From positions 558,001-622,000 of the forward strand of contig CAVWAR010000002.1 in assembly GCA_963753075.1 (NCBI GenBank): 64,000 nt of DNA, read 5' to 3'. Positions 18,361 to 26,894 of this stretch are shown here, in pieces (position 1 is the stretch's first letter; each line of letters starts with the position of its first letter). The DNA is from Prado023 sp963753075 (GTDB lineage Bacteria; Actinomycetota; Actinomycetes; S36-B12; CAIYMF01). The notes beneath the pieces are model-generated. The model had not been told where the DNA came from. It saw nothing but the letters and a program-made list of their open reading frames with translations, and did no database searches. The translations under genes and the position numbers were made by a program.

Positions 18361-19851
18361 ATGAACCTCGCCAGCAACCTCGCCCGAGCCGCAGAGGCGG
18401 ACCCCGCCAAAGCGGCGATCATCCTCGACGACACGATCGTTCCCTACGGGATGCTCGGCCAGGGCGCAGCCCGGGTTGCCGGGTGGCTCACGGAGCTGGG
18501 GGTCCAGCCGGGCGACCGGGTTGCGGTCAGCATGCCGAACATCCCGCACATGCCGATCATCTACTACGGGATCCTCTGGGCGGGTGCGGTCGTCGTACCG
18601 ATGAACCCCCTGTACAAGTCACGCGAGGTCGCGTTCGTGCTGGCCGACTCACAGTCACGGGTGCTGTTCGCCTGGGACGGTGTCGCCGAGGAGGCGGGCA
18701 AGGGGGCGGCCGAGGCAGGTGCGGAGTTCATCAGCGTGGCGCCCGCCGAGTTCCTCGGTCAGGTCATGGCTCACGAGCCGATCGACCTGATCGATCGTGC
18801 CGATGACCAGACAGCCGTCGTGCTCTACACGTCGGGCACGACGGGGCGGCCCAAGGGTGCGGAGCTGACCCACGCGAACATGGCGCGCAACGCCGAGATC
18901 TGCGTCAACATGATCGACTTCACCCCCGACGACGTCGTCTTCGGTGGCCTGCCGCTGTTCCATTCGTTCGGCCAGACGGTCGGGATGAACGCGACCATCG
19001 CCGCTGGCGGGACGATCACGCTGATCCCGCGCTTCGAGCCGACGAAGGCCCTTGAGGTGCTCCAGCGCGACAAGGTCACGGTGATGTTGGGCGTGCCGAC
19101 GATGTACGTCGCCCTCGTGCAGCACCCCGAAGCCACGTCCTACGACGTGGCCACGCTTCGCATGTGTGCCTCCGGGGGCGCCTCGCTCCCGGTCGAGGTC
19201 CTGCGGGGGTTCGAGGAGACCTTCGGCGCGATGATCCTCGAGGGCTACGGCCTGTCCGAGACCAGCCCGGTGGCCTCGTTCAACCACCCGGACCGGGAGC
19301 GCAAGGCGGGCTCGATCGGTCAGCCGGTGCAGGGCGTCGAGTTCCGGCTCATCGATGACCAGTGGAACGACGTCGGCGAGGACGAGCTCGGCGAGATCGC
19401 GATCAGGGGCCACAACGTCATGAAGGGCTACCTGGACAATCCCGAGGCCACAGCCGAGGTGATGAACGGAGACTGGTTCCGGACCGGCGACCTGGCCCGT
19501 CGCGACGACGACGGGTACTACTTCATCGTCGACCGAGCCAAGGACATGATCATCCGGGGCGGCTTCAACGTGTACCCGCGGGAGATCGAGGAGGTGCTCT
19601 ACGAGCATCCGGCAGTGGCCACGGCCGCGGTCGTCGGGGTGCCGCATCCCGAGCTCGGCGAGGAGATCGCCGCAGCCGTCACGCTCAAGCCGGGCCAGAC
19701 GGCGAGCGAGGACGAGCTGCGGGACTTCGTCAAGGAGCAGGTCGCGCCCTACAAGTACCCGCGGATCGTCTGGGTCACCTCGGAGCTTCCGCTGACGGCC
19801 ACGGGCAAGATCCTCAAGCGCGAGATCCACATCCCGGACCAGACGGGCTGA
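18361..19851 (+). CDS. Long-chain fatty acid--CoA ligase (FadD-like)
   Basis: 496 residues, ANL superfamily. The AMP-binding P-loop is YTSGTTGRPKGAELTH near residue 155; GYGLSETSPV, the hinge region WFRTGDLARRDDDGYY, and the C-terminal catalytic lysine in LTATGKILKREI are all intact. It should activate a carboxylic acid to its acyl-CoA through an acyl-AMP. Chain length cannot be read from sequence. ATG 18361 is preceded by GGAAGGA; earlier in-frame ATG 18292 has no ribosome site. It converges on the cytochrome P450 gene, so a shared lipid substrate is possible but unproven. Confidence 0.9.
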   Translation: MNLASNLARAAEADPAKAAIILDDTIVPYGMLGQGAARVAGWLTELGVQPGDRVAVSMPNIPHMPIIYYGILWAGAVVVPMNPLYKSREVAFVLADSQSRVLFAWDGVAEEAGKGAAEAGAEFISVAPAEFLGQVMAHEPIDLIDRADDQTAVVLYTSGTTGRPKGAELTHANMARNAEICVNMIDFTPDDVVFGGLPLFHSFGQTVGMNATIAAGGTITLIPRFEPTKALEVLQRDKVTVMLGVPTMYVALVQHPEATSYDVATLRMCASGGASLPVEVLRGFEETFGAMILEGYGLSETSPVASFNHPDRERKAGSIGQPVQGVEFRLIDDQWNDVGEDELGEIAIRGHNVMKGYLDNPEATAEVMNGDWFRTGDLARRDDDGYYFIVDRAKDMIIRGGFNVYPREIEEVLYEHPAVATAAVVGVPHPELGEEIAAAVTLKPGQTASEDELRDFVKEQVAPYKYPRIVWVTSELPLTATGKILKREIHIPDQTG

Positions 19852-19883
19852 TCCCAGGGTCCTGACCGCCCCGACCTCGGCGC

Positions 19884-21197
19884 TCAGGCCAGCTGCAGGC
19901 GCAGCCCGCCCTTCGGCTTCGGGATCGGCACGGCCGCCATCTCCATCCGCTGGCCGGGCCGGGCCCGAACCCGGTGCTCGGCCAGGACTGCCGCGATCAC
20001 TGCCTTGGTCATCAGCTCGGCCAGGTGGTTGCCGATGCAGATGTGGGCCCCGCCCCCGAACGGCACGTACAGGTGCGAGTGCGCGCGGTCCTCGGCGCGG
20101 CCGGGCGCGAACCGCATGGGGTCGAAGGCATCCGGGTTGGTCCACCAGTCGGGGTGCCGGTGCAGGCCGAGGCTGGCCAGTGTGACCACCGAACCGGCGG
20201 GCAGCGGCACTCCTGCCACCTCCGTGTCGGCCAGGACGCCCCGCGGGGAGAATGGGACCGGCGGGCTCATCCGCAGGGCCTCCTTCATCACCAGCTCGGT
20301 CCTGACCAGGGACTTGTAGTTCCCGATGGTGACGTCGGCTCCGCCCAGCTCAGCGACCTCGTCGGCAAGATCGGCCTGCCACTCGGGCTGCTGGGACAGG
20401 TGCCAGAGCATGACCGTGAGCGTCGCCGTGGTGGTGTCGTGCGCGGCCAGCAGCAGGAAGATCATGTGATCGACCACCTCGTCGACGCCGAGCTCGCGGC
20501 CCTCGTCAGTGGTGGCGTGCGCCAACCGGGAGAGCAGGTCGGCCCGCTCTGGCTCGGACCGGCGCTCCTCGACCAGCCCGGTGAGCAAGTCCTGCAGCGT
20601 CCGCCGCGCGCGCAGCCCGCGAGCGTATGGCGTGCCCGGGATGTCGCGTCGTAGGGGGGTCACCGACGCGCGCATCATCGCCACGAAGGAGTCGTTGACG
20701 GTGTCTGCTGCGGGACCGAGATCCACGCCGACAAACACCTGCGCCGCGATGTCGAGCGTGAGGCGCTTGGTCATCACGTAGACGTCGACACCGTCCGCCC
20801 CGGATTCGGCAGCAGCCGCGGCCACATGGTGGCCGGCCAGGGCGTTGACCTGCTCCATGTATCCGGCCAGCGCCTGGCGCCGGAACGCGTACTGCATGAC
20901 CCGGCGATGCAGGTGATGGTCGTCGAAGTCGCGCAGCATCAGGCCTCGATCGAACATCGGACCGATGGTGAACGACCAGCCGCGCCTGCTGGAGAAGTTC
21001 TGGGCCCGGTCGATGTAGATCTCCTTGGTCGCCTCGGGGCTGAGCAGCACCGTGACCGGCTGACCCAGGACCTTCACCGCGAAGGCGTCCCCGTGGATCG
21101 ACTGGTAGTCCATGAGCAGGCCGCGGGCGTCGCGCAGGAAGCCCACTGTGTTGCCGAGCCCCGGAATGCCGCGCACGCGTGTGATGGGTGTGGTCAC
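19884..21197 (-). CDS. Cytochrome P450
   Basis: 437 residues. The I-helix oxygen-binding motif AAHDTTTATL, the K-helix ExxR in KEALRMSPP, a PERF-like FDPMRF, and the heme loop FGGGAHICIGNHLA (Cys near 386) are all present, so the enzyme looks functional. It is a soluble class, likely with separate ferredoxin and reductase; none is nearby. I chose GTG 21197: a CAGTAT box lies 6 nt upstream, compatible with leaderless transcription. A longer start would cover the divergent PPK2 start. Substrate unknown. Confidence 0.9.
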   Translation of the reverse strand: MTTPITRVRGIPGLGNTVGFLRDARGLLMDYQSIHGDAFAVKVLGQPVTVLLSPEATKEIYIDRAQNFSSRRGWSFTIGPMFDRGLMLRDFDDHHLHRRVMQYAFRRQALAGYMEQVNALAGHHVAAAAAESGADGVDVYVMTKRLTLDIAAQVFVGVDLGPAADTVNDSFVAMMRASVTPLRRDIPGTPYARGLRARRTLQDLLTGLVEERRSEPERADLLSRLAHATTDEGRELGVDEVVDHMIFLLLAAHDTTTATLTVMLWHLSQQPEWQADLADEVAELGGADVTIGNYKSLVRTELVMKEALRMSPPVPFSPRGVLADTEVAGVPLPAGSVVTLASLGLHRHPDWWTNPDAFDPMRFAPGRAEDRAHSHLYVPFGGGAHICIGNHLAELMTKAVIAAVLAEHRVRARPGQRMEMAAVPIPKPKGGLRLQLA

Positions 21198-21257
21198 GGG
21201 GACATACTGCCGCCTTGTCGGCCGTGTGCCCGGGCCGACTCCGGCACGGGTGATGGC

Positions 21258-21263
21258 TACCCT
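21258..21263 (+). promoter_or_regulatory. -10 box, probable leaderless start of PPK2
   Basis: TACCCT ends 7 nt before the ATG at 21271, the spacing of leaderless actinobacterial promoters. A GAGG also lies 3 nt before the ATG, so normal initiation is possible. Confidence 0.4.
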
Positions 21264-21270
21264 GAGGACC

Positions 21271-22149
21271 ATGGGCAACAAGGCGAGTAAGGCAAGCAAG
21301 GCGGGCAAGGGCAAGCGCATGAACAAGGCGCTCTACGAGACCGAGTTGTTCCGGCTGCAGGCTGAGCTGGTGGAGATGCAGGAATGGGTCCGGACGACCG
21401 GTGCCCGGCTGGTGGTGATCTTCGAGGGCCGGGATGCCGCCGGCAAGGGCGGCACGATCCAGCGGATCTCCCAGTACCTCAATCCACGCGTCGCGCGGAT
21501 CGTCGCCCTGCCCGCGCCCACCGAACGGGAGCTGAGCCAGTGGTACTTCCAGCGCTATGTCCCGCACCTGCCGGCGTCCGGCGAGATTGTCCTGTTCGAC
21601 CGCTCCTGGTACAACCGTGCGGGCGTCGAGCGGGTCATGGGCTTCTGCACTGCTGACGAGTACCGCCGGTTCCTGCACCAGGCACCGATCTTCGAGCGGA
21701 TGCTGGTCGAGGATGGGATCCTGCTGCGCAAGTACTGGTTCAGCGTCTCGGATGAGGAGCAGGAGGCCAGGTTCCGCTCCCGCCTCCACGATCCGATGCG
21801 GCGATGGAAGCTCTCACCCATGGACCTCGAGTCGATCACCCGCTGGGAGGACTACTCACGTGCCAAGGACGACATGTTCGTCCACACCGACACGATGAAC
21901 GCCCCGTGGAACGTCGTGGAGTCCGACGACAAGCGCCGGGCGCGGATCAACGCGATCCATCACCTGCTCAGCACCATCCCCTACACACACGTGGAGCGGG
22001 CGCCGCTGGAGCTCCCTGAGCGTCCAGCGACCACTGGGTACCAGCGGCCACCACGGGACACACAGGGGTACGTGCCTGACCACGCCCACATCCTGGAGGC
22101 CGCCGCTGCGGCTGGCCACAAACCGCCGCAGCGGGAGGGCAAGCACTGA
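21271..22149 (+). CDS. ppk2: Polyphosphate kinase 2 family protein
   Basis: 292 residues. Walker A is FEGRDAAGKGGTI near residue 52, the lid region follows LNPRVARIVALPAPTE, and Walker B is LFDRSWYNRAGVE. PPK2 enzymes transfer phosphate between polyphosphate and nucleotides, many preferring NDP phosphorylation by polyP. The first 18 residues are Lys-rich and repetitive (NKASKASKAGKGK). The C-terminal 45 residues extend past the kinase core and are Pro/His-rich. Divergent from the P450 gene and convergent with the fasciclin gene. Confidence 0.9.
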   Translation: MGNKASKASKAGKGKRMNKALYETELFRLQAELVEMQEWVRTTGARLVVIFEGRDAAGKGGTIQRISQYLNPRVARIVALPAPTERELSQWYFQRYVPHLPASGEIVLFDRSWYNRAGVERVMGFCTADEYRRFLHQAPIFERMLVEDGILLRKYWFSVSDEEQEARFRSRLHDPMRRWKLSPMDLESITRWEDYSRAKDDMFVHTDTMNAPWNVVESDDKRRARINAIHHLLSTIPYTHVERAPLELPERPATTGYQRPPRDTQGYVPDHAHILEAAAAAGHKPPQREGKH

Positions 22150-22196
22150 CCCCTGCGGCCGATCGCGGTCCTGCGGTGTGACCCACCCTGCGCATG

Positions 22197-22229
22197 ACAG
22201 CGCCCGCCGGGGTTGCCGGCGGGCGCTGT
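22197..22229 (-). terminator. Strong hairpin terminator, copy 1
   Basis: A perfect 14-bp GC-rich stem (ACAGCGCCCGCCGG and its inverse) closes a 5-nt loop 16 nt after the fasciclin stop. It can also serve the convergent PPK2 gene. No T tract follows. Confidence 0.7.
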
Positions 22230-22245
22230 GTGGTGCGGGTGTGGA

Positions 22246-22815
22246 TCAGAGCAGCGAGTTCACGTCCACGCTCGGCGGGACGAGCACCGCGTCGATCACG
22301 TGGATCACGCCGTTGGAGGCGTCGACGTCGGTCGCGGTCACGTTGGCGTCGTTGACCATGACGCCGTCGTCGGTGCTGATTGCGATGGTGGAGCCCTCGA
22401 CGGTCTCGACGTCGCCGGCGGTCACGTCTGCAGCCATGACCTCAGCCGGGAGGACGTGGTAGGTCAGGATGCTGGACAGAGTGTCCTGGTTCTCCGGGAG
22501 CAGCAGCGCGTCGAGCAGGCCGTCGGGCAGCGCGGCGAATGCATCGTCGGTCGGTGCGAAGACCGTGAACGGGCCGGGGCTGGACAGGGTATCGACCAAG
22601 CCAGCGGCGTCGACGGCGGCGACGAGGGTGGTGAAGTCGTTGGCGACGGCGACGTCGACGATCGTGCCCGGGTCGGTCGCGGCCTCCTCGCTCATGGCCT
22701 CGCTGGGGGCGGCAGCTGCGGTGGTCTCCTCGGCGGCGCCGTCTGAGTCGCTGGAGCAGCCCGCGAGGAACAGCAGTGAGGCCACGCCTCCGGCTGCAGC
22801 AATCTTGATGTTCAT
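22246..22815 (-). CDS. Fasciclin-domain lipoprotein, copy 1
   Basis: 189 residues. The signal peptide ends in the lipobox LAGC with Cys20, so the protein should be diacylated and anchored outside the membrane. After an Ala/Glu-rich linker there is one FAS1 domain from about residue 50: FTTLVAAVDAAGLVDTL, PFTVFAPTDDAFAALP, LTYHVLPAEV, and IHVIDAVLVPP. This is the architecture of mycobacterial MPT70/MPT83-type adhesion lipoproteins. ATG 22815 has GGGAG 6 nt upstream. An identical gene follows in tandem. Confidence 0.9.
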   Translation of the reverse strand: MNIKIAAAGGVASLLFLAGCSSDSDGAAEETTAAAAPSEAMSEEAATDPGTIVDVAVANDFTTLVAAVDAAGLVDTLSSPGPFTVFAPTDDAFAALPDGLLDALLLPENQDTLSSILTYHVLPAEVMAADVTAGDVETVEGSTIAISTDDGVMVNDANVTATDVDASNGVIHVIDAVLVPPSVDVNSLL

Positions 22816-22866
22816 GATGTCTCCCTGAGTTCGTTGCGAACCGCTCTCTGCGGCCCTCACCTACGC

Positions 22867-22894
22867 TTTCGGTAGAAGAGTACGCCACGGATGC
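22867..22894 (-). promoter_or_regulatory. SigK-like ECF promoter, copy 1
   Basis: Reading leftward, GCATCC and CCGAAA are separated by 16 bp. This is close to the pattern I recall for mycobacterial SigK (CCATCC and CCGAAT, 16-17 bp), which controls MPT70/MPT83. The start codon lies about 50 nt downstream. Confidence 0.5.
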
Positions 22895-22940
22895 ACAAGT
22901 TACGAAAAACTTTGCGCGACAGGTCTGCACCCTGCGCATG

Positions 22941-22973
22941 ACAGCGCCCGCCGGGGTTGCCGGCGGGCGCTGT
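22941..22973 (-). terminator. Strong hairpin terminator, copy 2
   Basis: Same 14-bp stem and 5-nt loop as at 22197. Because it lies between the two fasciclin genes, each copy should be its own transcription unit. Confidence 0.7.
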
Positions 22974-22989
22974 GTGGTGCGGGTGTGGA

Positions 22990-23559
22990 TCAGAGCAGCG
23001 AGTTCACGTCCACGCTCGGCGGGACGAGCACCGCGTCGATCACGTGGATCACGCCGTTGGAGGCGTCGACGTCGGTCGCGGTCACGTTGGCGTCGTTGAC
23101 CATGACGCCGTCGTCGGTGCTGATTGCGATGGTGGAGCCCTCGACGGTCTCGACGTCGCCGGCGGTCACGTCTGCAGCCATGACCTCAGCCGGGAGGACG
23201 TGGTAGGTCAGGATGCTGGACAGAGTGTCCTGGTTCTCCGGGAGCAGCAGCGCGTCGAGCAGGCCGTCGGGCAGCGCGGCGAATGCATCGTCGGTCGGTG
23301 CGAAGACCGTGAACGGGCCGGGGCTGGACAGGGTATCGACCAAGCCAGCGGCGTCGACGGCGGCGACGAGGGTGGTGAAGTCGTTGGCGACGGCGACGTC
23401 GACGATCGTGCCCGGGTCGGTCGCGGCCTCCTCGCTCATGGCCTCGCTGGGGGCGGCAGCTGCGGTGGTCTCCTCGGCGGCGCCGTCTGAGTCGCTGGAG
23501 CAGCCCGCGAGGAACAGCAGTGAGGCCACGCCTCCGGCTGCAGCAATCTTGATGTTCAT
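22990..23559 (-). CDS. Fasciclin-domain lipoprotein, copy 2
   Basis: Same 189-residue product as the gene at 22246: lipobox LAGC with Cys20 and one FAS1 domain. There is no substitution between the copies, including the promoter and the 5' leader. Total identity implies a very recent duplication, gene conversion, or an assembly artefact. If real, it doubles the dose of a surface lipoprotein under the same control. Confidence 0.85.
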   Translation of the reverse strand: MNIKIAAAGGVASLLFLAGCSSDSDGAAEETTAAAAPSEAMSEEAATDPGTIVDVAVANDFTTLVAAVDAAGLVDTLSSPGPFTVFAPTDDAFAALPDGLLDALLLPENQDTLSSILTYHVLPAEVMAADVTAGDVETVEGSTIAISTDDGVMVNDANVTATDVDASNGVIHVIDAVLVPPSVDVNSLL

Positions 23560-23610
23560 GATGTCTCCCTGAGTTCGTTGCGAACCGCTCTCTGCGGCCC
23601 TCACCTACGC

Positions 23611-23638
23611 TTTCGGTAGAAGAGTACGCCACGGATGC
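23611..23638 (-). promoter_or_regulatory. SigK-like ECF promoter, copy 2
   Basis: Identical to the element at 22867 (GCATCC, 16 bp, CCGAAA). No sigma or anti-sigma gene lies nearby. Confidence 0.5.
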
Positions 23639-23690
23639 ACAAGTTACGAAAAACTTTGCGCGACAGGTCTCCGGGGTGCTGGAGGACCGC

Positions 23691-24341
23691 TCACTGGGAT
23701 GACTTCCGTGAGGCGGCCCGCCGGTAGGGGCTGACCGTTGGGTCGCCGTACACCCAGAACCGCCACGGGGTGTCCGCACCCTCGCCGGCGATGCCCGTCC
23801 GGGGCCCAACCCCGGCTGCTATGGGCCTGTCCGCTGCCCGCAGCTCCAGCCGAAGTGGGCTGCGGGGATCGAGCAGATCGACGCCGTCCTGGGCTCCGGT
23901 CACGCCCAGGGCCATGGCCAGCCGCGCGGGACCACGGGCGAGGTCCCGGTCGCTGCGCGCCAACGTCCGCCGACTTCGCGCAGCCGAGACCCCGGTGATG
24001 ACCTCCCCGGCCCGGATCAGGACGCCACCCGCCGTGGCCTCTGGATGTGCCACCACATTCAGGCACCAATGCATCCCGTAGGTGAAGTACACGTAGGCAT
24101 GGCCCACCGGGCCGAACAGCGAGGCGTTGCGTTCGGTCCTGCGGCGGTGGGCATGGGACGCGGGGTCGGACCCAAGGCCCGCATAGGCCTCTACCTCCGA
24201 GACGCGGACGGCGACCCGCGGCCCGAGATCGCTGACCAGCAGTGCGCCGAGAAGCTGGGGGGCAACCTCGGCTGCCGGGCGGCTCAGCTGGGTCCTGGTC
24301 GCCGGCTCCGCAGGATCTGGATCACGTCGAGCCGGCGTCAC
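23691..24341 (-). CDS. DNA-3-methyladenine glycosylase (AAG/MPG family)
   Basis: 216 residues. The AAG fold is shown by APQLLGALLV, the catalytic Glu in VRVSEVEAYAG, the DPASHAHRRRTERNASLFG loop and HAYVYFTYGMHWCLNVV. It excises alkylated purines such as 3-methyladenine and hypoxanthine, leaving abasic sites. GTG 24341 is preceded by GGAG at 7 nt; it overlaps the end of the AI-2E family gene by 20 bp, so the pair is co-transcribed. There is no functional link to that permease; the overlap probably reflects compact packing. Confidence 0.9.
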   Translation of the reverse strand: MTPARRDPDPAEPATRTQLSRPAAEVAPQLLGALLVSDLGPRVAVRVSEVEAYAGLGSDPASHAHRRRTERNASLFGPVGHAYVYFTYGMHWCLNVVAHPEATAGGVLIRAGEVITGVSAARSRRTLARSDRDLARGPARLAMALGVTGAQDGVDLLDPRSPLRLELRAADRPIAAGVGPRTGIAGEGADTPWRFWVYGDPTVSPYRRAASRKSSQ

Positions 24342-25665
24342 CGCGCGGCTCCATCGGCCCTGGTCGCTGGTCGGCGCCGGTGCCGGACCAGCGCGGGTCT
24401 GCGGCCCGCATCGCGGCCTCCACCCGCTGCAGGTCGCTCTCGCCCGGCTGAACCCCGAACTCCTCGACGAGCGCATAGCGCCGCCCGTAGACGGAAACCA
24501 CTGACTGGATCGTGGCTACGACTGGGATGGCCAGCAGCGCCCCGACAACCCCGAAGAGCGCCGCTCCCGCGATGACAGAGCCGAAGGCCACCGCCGGGTG
24601 GATCTCCAGTGTGCTCCTGGTGACCCGCGGTGCCACGAAGTAGTTCTCGACCTGTTGGTAGCCGGTGACCACCGCCAGCACCAGCAGCGCCTTGATCGGG
24701 TCACCCTCCACCAGGGCGATGATGATCGGCAGCGCACCGGCGAGGTAGGTGCCGATGGTCGGGATGAACTGCGAGACGAGCCCGACCCAGAGGGCCATGG
24801 GTAGCCAGTAGGGCAGGTCGAGCAGGAAGAACGCGACCCCATGGAACATCGCGCTGATCATCGCCAGGAGGCCGCGCGAGATCACATAGCCGCCGGCCTT
24901 CTGGGTGGAGATGTCCACGACGGTCAGGAACGTGCGCTGCTTGCTCGGCGGCAGCCACGAGGCGATCGTGCGGCGGAAGGAGGGACCGTCTGCGGCGAAG
25001 TAGAACGAGAAGAGCAGGATGGTGAACAAGGAGAAGACCCATCCGATGGCCGTCCCGAGGATGCCGAGGATGCCCACTCCGAGGTCCCGGGCGATGTTGG
25101 CGACATTCGAAGCGGTGAAGCCGAGGTCCTGCAGGATCTGGTTGGGATCCAGTTGGGTTCCGAACCTCTCGTTGCTCCATTCTAGGATGGTCGTGAGCAG
25201 GTCTGGGAGGCTGCGGATCAGCTCCGAGAGCTGGTCGGCCAGGAGCGCACCGAACACCGCGAAGAAGGCGACCGCTGCCAGGATCAGGCCGCCCATCACC
25301 ATGAACGTGCCCACGCCGCGACGGACGCCGCGCTCCTCGAGCTTGTTCACGGGGGGTTCCATCGCCAGGCCGAGGAAGAACGAGAAGAAGACCAGGTACC
25401 AGAAGGACGTCAGCTGGCCGAAGCCCCAGACGACGATCCTCGAGGCGGCGGCCAGGATCAGGACCAGCACGACTGCTCGGCGGAACCACGGCGGCAGGCT
25501 GCGCTGGTCGTCCTTGTCGGTGACTGCCCACGGGAGGTTCTTCAACGAGGTGCCCGCAGCCGCCTGTCCCGGGGGCGCGGACGCACCCCCGGCATGAGGC
25601 GCCGGTGCGGCGCCCGGCTCGCTGGGCCGTTGCGGATCCGGTGTCGAGGAGTCAGTCGCGGCCAT
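24322..25665 (-). CDS. AI-2E family transporter (PerM/YdiK-like)
   Basis: 447 residues with about eight membrane helices. A Pro/Ala-rich cytoplasmic N-terminus of about 60 residues precedes helices such as FWYLVFFSFFLGLAM; the conserved C-terminal block includes LVSQFIPTIGTYLAGALPII and ENYFVAPRVTRSTLEIHP, diagnostic of PF01594. Members export small molecules or act as Na/H antiporters; the name does not prove AI-2 transport. It is third in a four-gene overlapping run, starting 14 bp inside the DUF2304 gene. Confidence 0.88.
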   Translation of the reverse strand: MAATDSSTPDPQRPSEPGAAPAPHAGGASAPPGQAAAGTSLKNLPWAVTDKDDQRSLPPWFRRAVVLVLILAAASRIVVWGFGQLTSFWYLVFFSFFLGLAMEPPVNKLEERGVRRGVGTFMVMGGLILAAVAFFAVFGALLADQLSELIRSLPDLLTTILEWSNERFGTQLDPNQILQDLGFTASNVANIARDLGVGILGILGTAIGWVFSLFTILLFSFYFAADGPSFRRTIASWLPPSKQRTFLTVVDISTQKAGGYVISRGLLAMISAMFHGVAFFLLDLPYWLPMALWVGLVSQFIPTIGTYLAGALPIIIALVEGDPIKALLVLAVVTGYQQVENYFVAPRVTRSTLEIHPAVAFGSVIAGAALFGVVGALLAIPVVATIQSVVSVYGRRYALVEEFGVQPGESDLQRVEAAMRAADPRWSGTGADQRPGPMEPRGDAGST

Positions 25666-26047
25666 TGTCGCTCCGCACGCCGGGCGGGCTCTCGGTCCCT
25701 GGACGCCCCTGCGGCGTTGCCCGCGTCTGGGCGGTCAGGAGGGCCAGGTCCTCCGCGAGCCGGCGCGTGCGCGCCTCGAGGCGGGAGACCTCGTAGCTCA
25801 GCTGGACGCAGACCAGGAGCAGGAACAGGATCCCAGTGAAGAACAGCAGGTTGGAGGGGACCTCAAAGCCCAGTGCATCCGCCGCTCCACGAAGCAGACC
25901 CGGGAAGATGGCCATGACCACCAGGAGGGTGCTGACCGCCAACCAGAGGACGGCGAACTTCTCGCGCAGGATGCCGCGCCGCAACAACTCCAGGATGAAC
26001 ACGAGCAGGACCACTGCCGCGGCGACCCCGAACCAGTTGGCGTTCAT
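25652..26047 (-). CDS. DUF2304 small membrane protein, second copy
   Basis: 131 residues with three helices (VAAAVVLLVFILELL, FAVLWLAVSTLLVVMAIF, LLFFTGILFLLLVCVQLSY), then a coiled coil SRLEARTRRLAEDLALL and a polar tail. Same family as the gene at 14723. Its ATG overlaps the GT2 stop as ATGA, so translation is coupled with that enzyme. Partnership is inferred from the conserved pairing. Confidence 0.78.
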   Translation of the reverse strand: MNANWFGVAAAVVLLVFILELLRRGILREKFAVLWLAVSTLLVVMAIFPGLLRGAADALGFEVPSNLLFFTGILFLLLVCVQLSYEVSRLEARTRRLAEDLALLTAQTRATPQGRPGTESPPGVRSDNGRD

Positions 26048-26772
26048 GCCGGGGCAGGCTTGGCGATGGGATCGGCCGACGCGACCGGCTTGCGGGCCAG
26101 CGCAACGTACAGCGCAAGCATCGCCCGGCCCAGGTACAGCCCGGACTTCGCGGGTGACTGGCTCGGGGCGCCCCCCTGACGGGGCCGCATCCGCACGGGG
26201 ACCTCGCGCACGACCAGCCCCGCGCGCGCGGCGAGCACCAGGGATTCGACCGTGTCACCCAGGTACTCGGCGGGGTAGTGCTGGGCGAACAGCGCAATGG
26301 CCCGGCGGTCCGCGGCGCGGAAGCCTGATGTCGTGTCAGTCAGCGGGGTGCCGCACACCCGGGACAGGGCACGAGCCAGGCCGCGCATCGCCCATTTCCG
26401 GGTCCCGCGCACCTCGTATCCCGCGCCGAAACGGGCGCCGACGGCAACCGACGCCCCGTCCAGGGCCGCAACGAGGTCCGGGATGTGGGTCGCCACGTGC
26501 TGGCCGTCCGCGTCGACCTGGACGACGAAGTCGACGTCGCTGCGATGGGCGTAGAGGAACGCTGCCCGCATCGCGCCCCCCACGCCGACGTTGAAGGGCA
26601 TCCGAACGACGTCAGCACCGGCACGGCGGGCGATCCCCGCGGTGTCGTCGGTGGAGCCGTCGTCGATCACGAGCACATCGGCCGACGGGACGGCGAGCCG
26701 GACGTCGTCGATGACAGCGCCGATCGTGGCAGCTTCATTCAGAGCCGGGATGGCCACGAGCGTCCGGGGCAT
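26044..26772 (-). CDS. DPM1-like family 2 glycosyltransferase, second copy
   Basis: 242 residues. It opens PRTLVAIPALNEAATIGAV; the GT-A motifs are VIDDGSTDDT and VQVDADGQH, and TDTTSGFRAADRRA is the usual acceptor-loop region. A polyprenyl-phosphate hexosyltransferase role is likely. The start ATG 26772 begins the protein exactly at the first beta strand; a CAGAGT box 6 nt upstream fits weak leaderless transcription. It heads a leftward operon with DUF2304, the AI-2E family gene and the DNA glycosylase, and is divergent from the helicase gene. Confidence 0.85.
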   Translation of the reverse strand: MPRTLVAIPALNEAATIGAVIDDVRLAVPSADVLVIDDGSTDDTAGIARRAGADVVRMPFNVGVGGAMRAAFLYAHRSDVDFVVQVDADGQHVATHIPDLVAALDGASVAVGARFGAGYEVRGTRKWAMRGLARALSRVCGTPLTDTTSGFRAADRRAIALFAQHYPAEYLGDTVESLVLAARAGLVVREVPVRMRPRQGGAPSQSPAKSGLYLGRAMLALYVALARKPVASADPIAKPAPA

Positions 26773-26882
26773 GGTCGAACTCTGCCACACCTGGGCCCCG
26801 TCCGGACGAATCCGTGCCACGTTGCAGGCGCGCGATCGGCCGCCCGGACCCGGGGACCGGTGCAGGTGGGTGCCGGGATCAC

Positions 26883-26888
26883 TAGGAT
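26883..26888 (+). promoter_or_regulatory. -10 box, leaderless promoter of the HelR-like gene
   Basis: TAGGAT ends 6 nt before ATG 26895, so the transcript should begin at or next to the start codon. A possible -35, GTGCAG, lies 17 bp upstream. Confidence 0.55.
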
Positions 26889-26894
26889 GTTCCG

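Larger units (their letters stand above)
22184..22926. repeat. Tandem duplication, copy 1 (743 bp)
   Basis: Identical, base for base as far as I can compare, to 22928-23670 at an offset of 744. The unit covers a whole fasciclin gene, its promoter and its terminator. A single G (22927) separates the copies. No inverted termini or transposase are present. Confidence 0.9.
22928..23670. repeat. Tandem duplication, copy 2 (743 bp)
   Basis: Second copy of the unit described at 22184-22926. Identity stops at the left between 22183 and 22927 and at the right after GACAGGTCT. This copy is the promoter-proximal one and borders the 3-methyladenine glycosylase gene. Confidence 0.9.
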
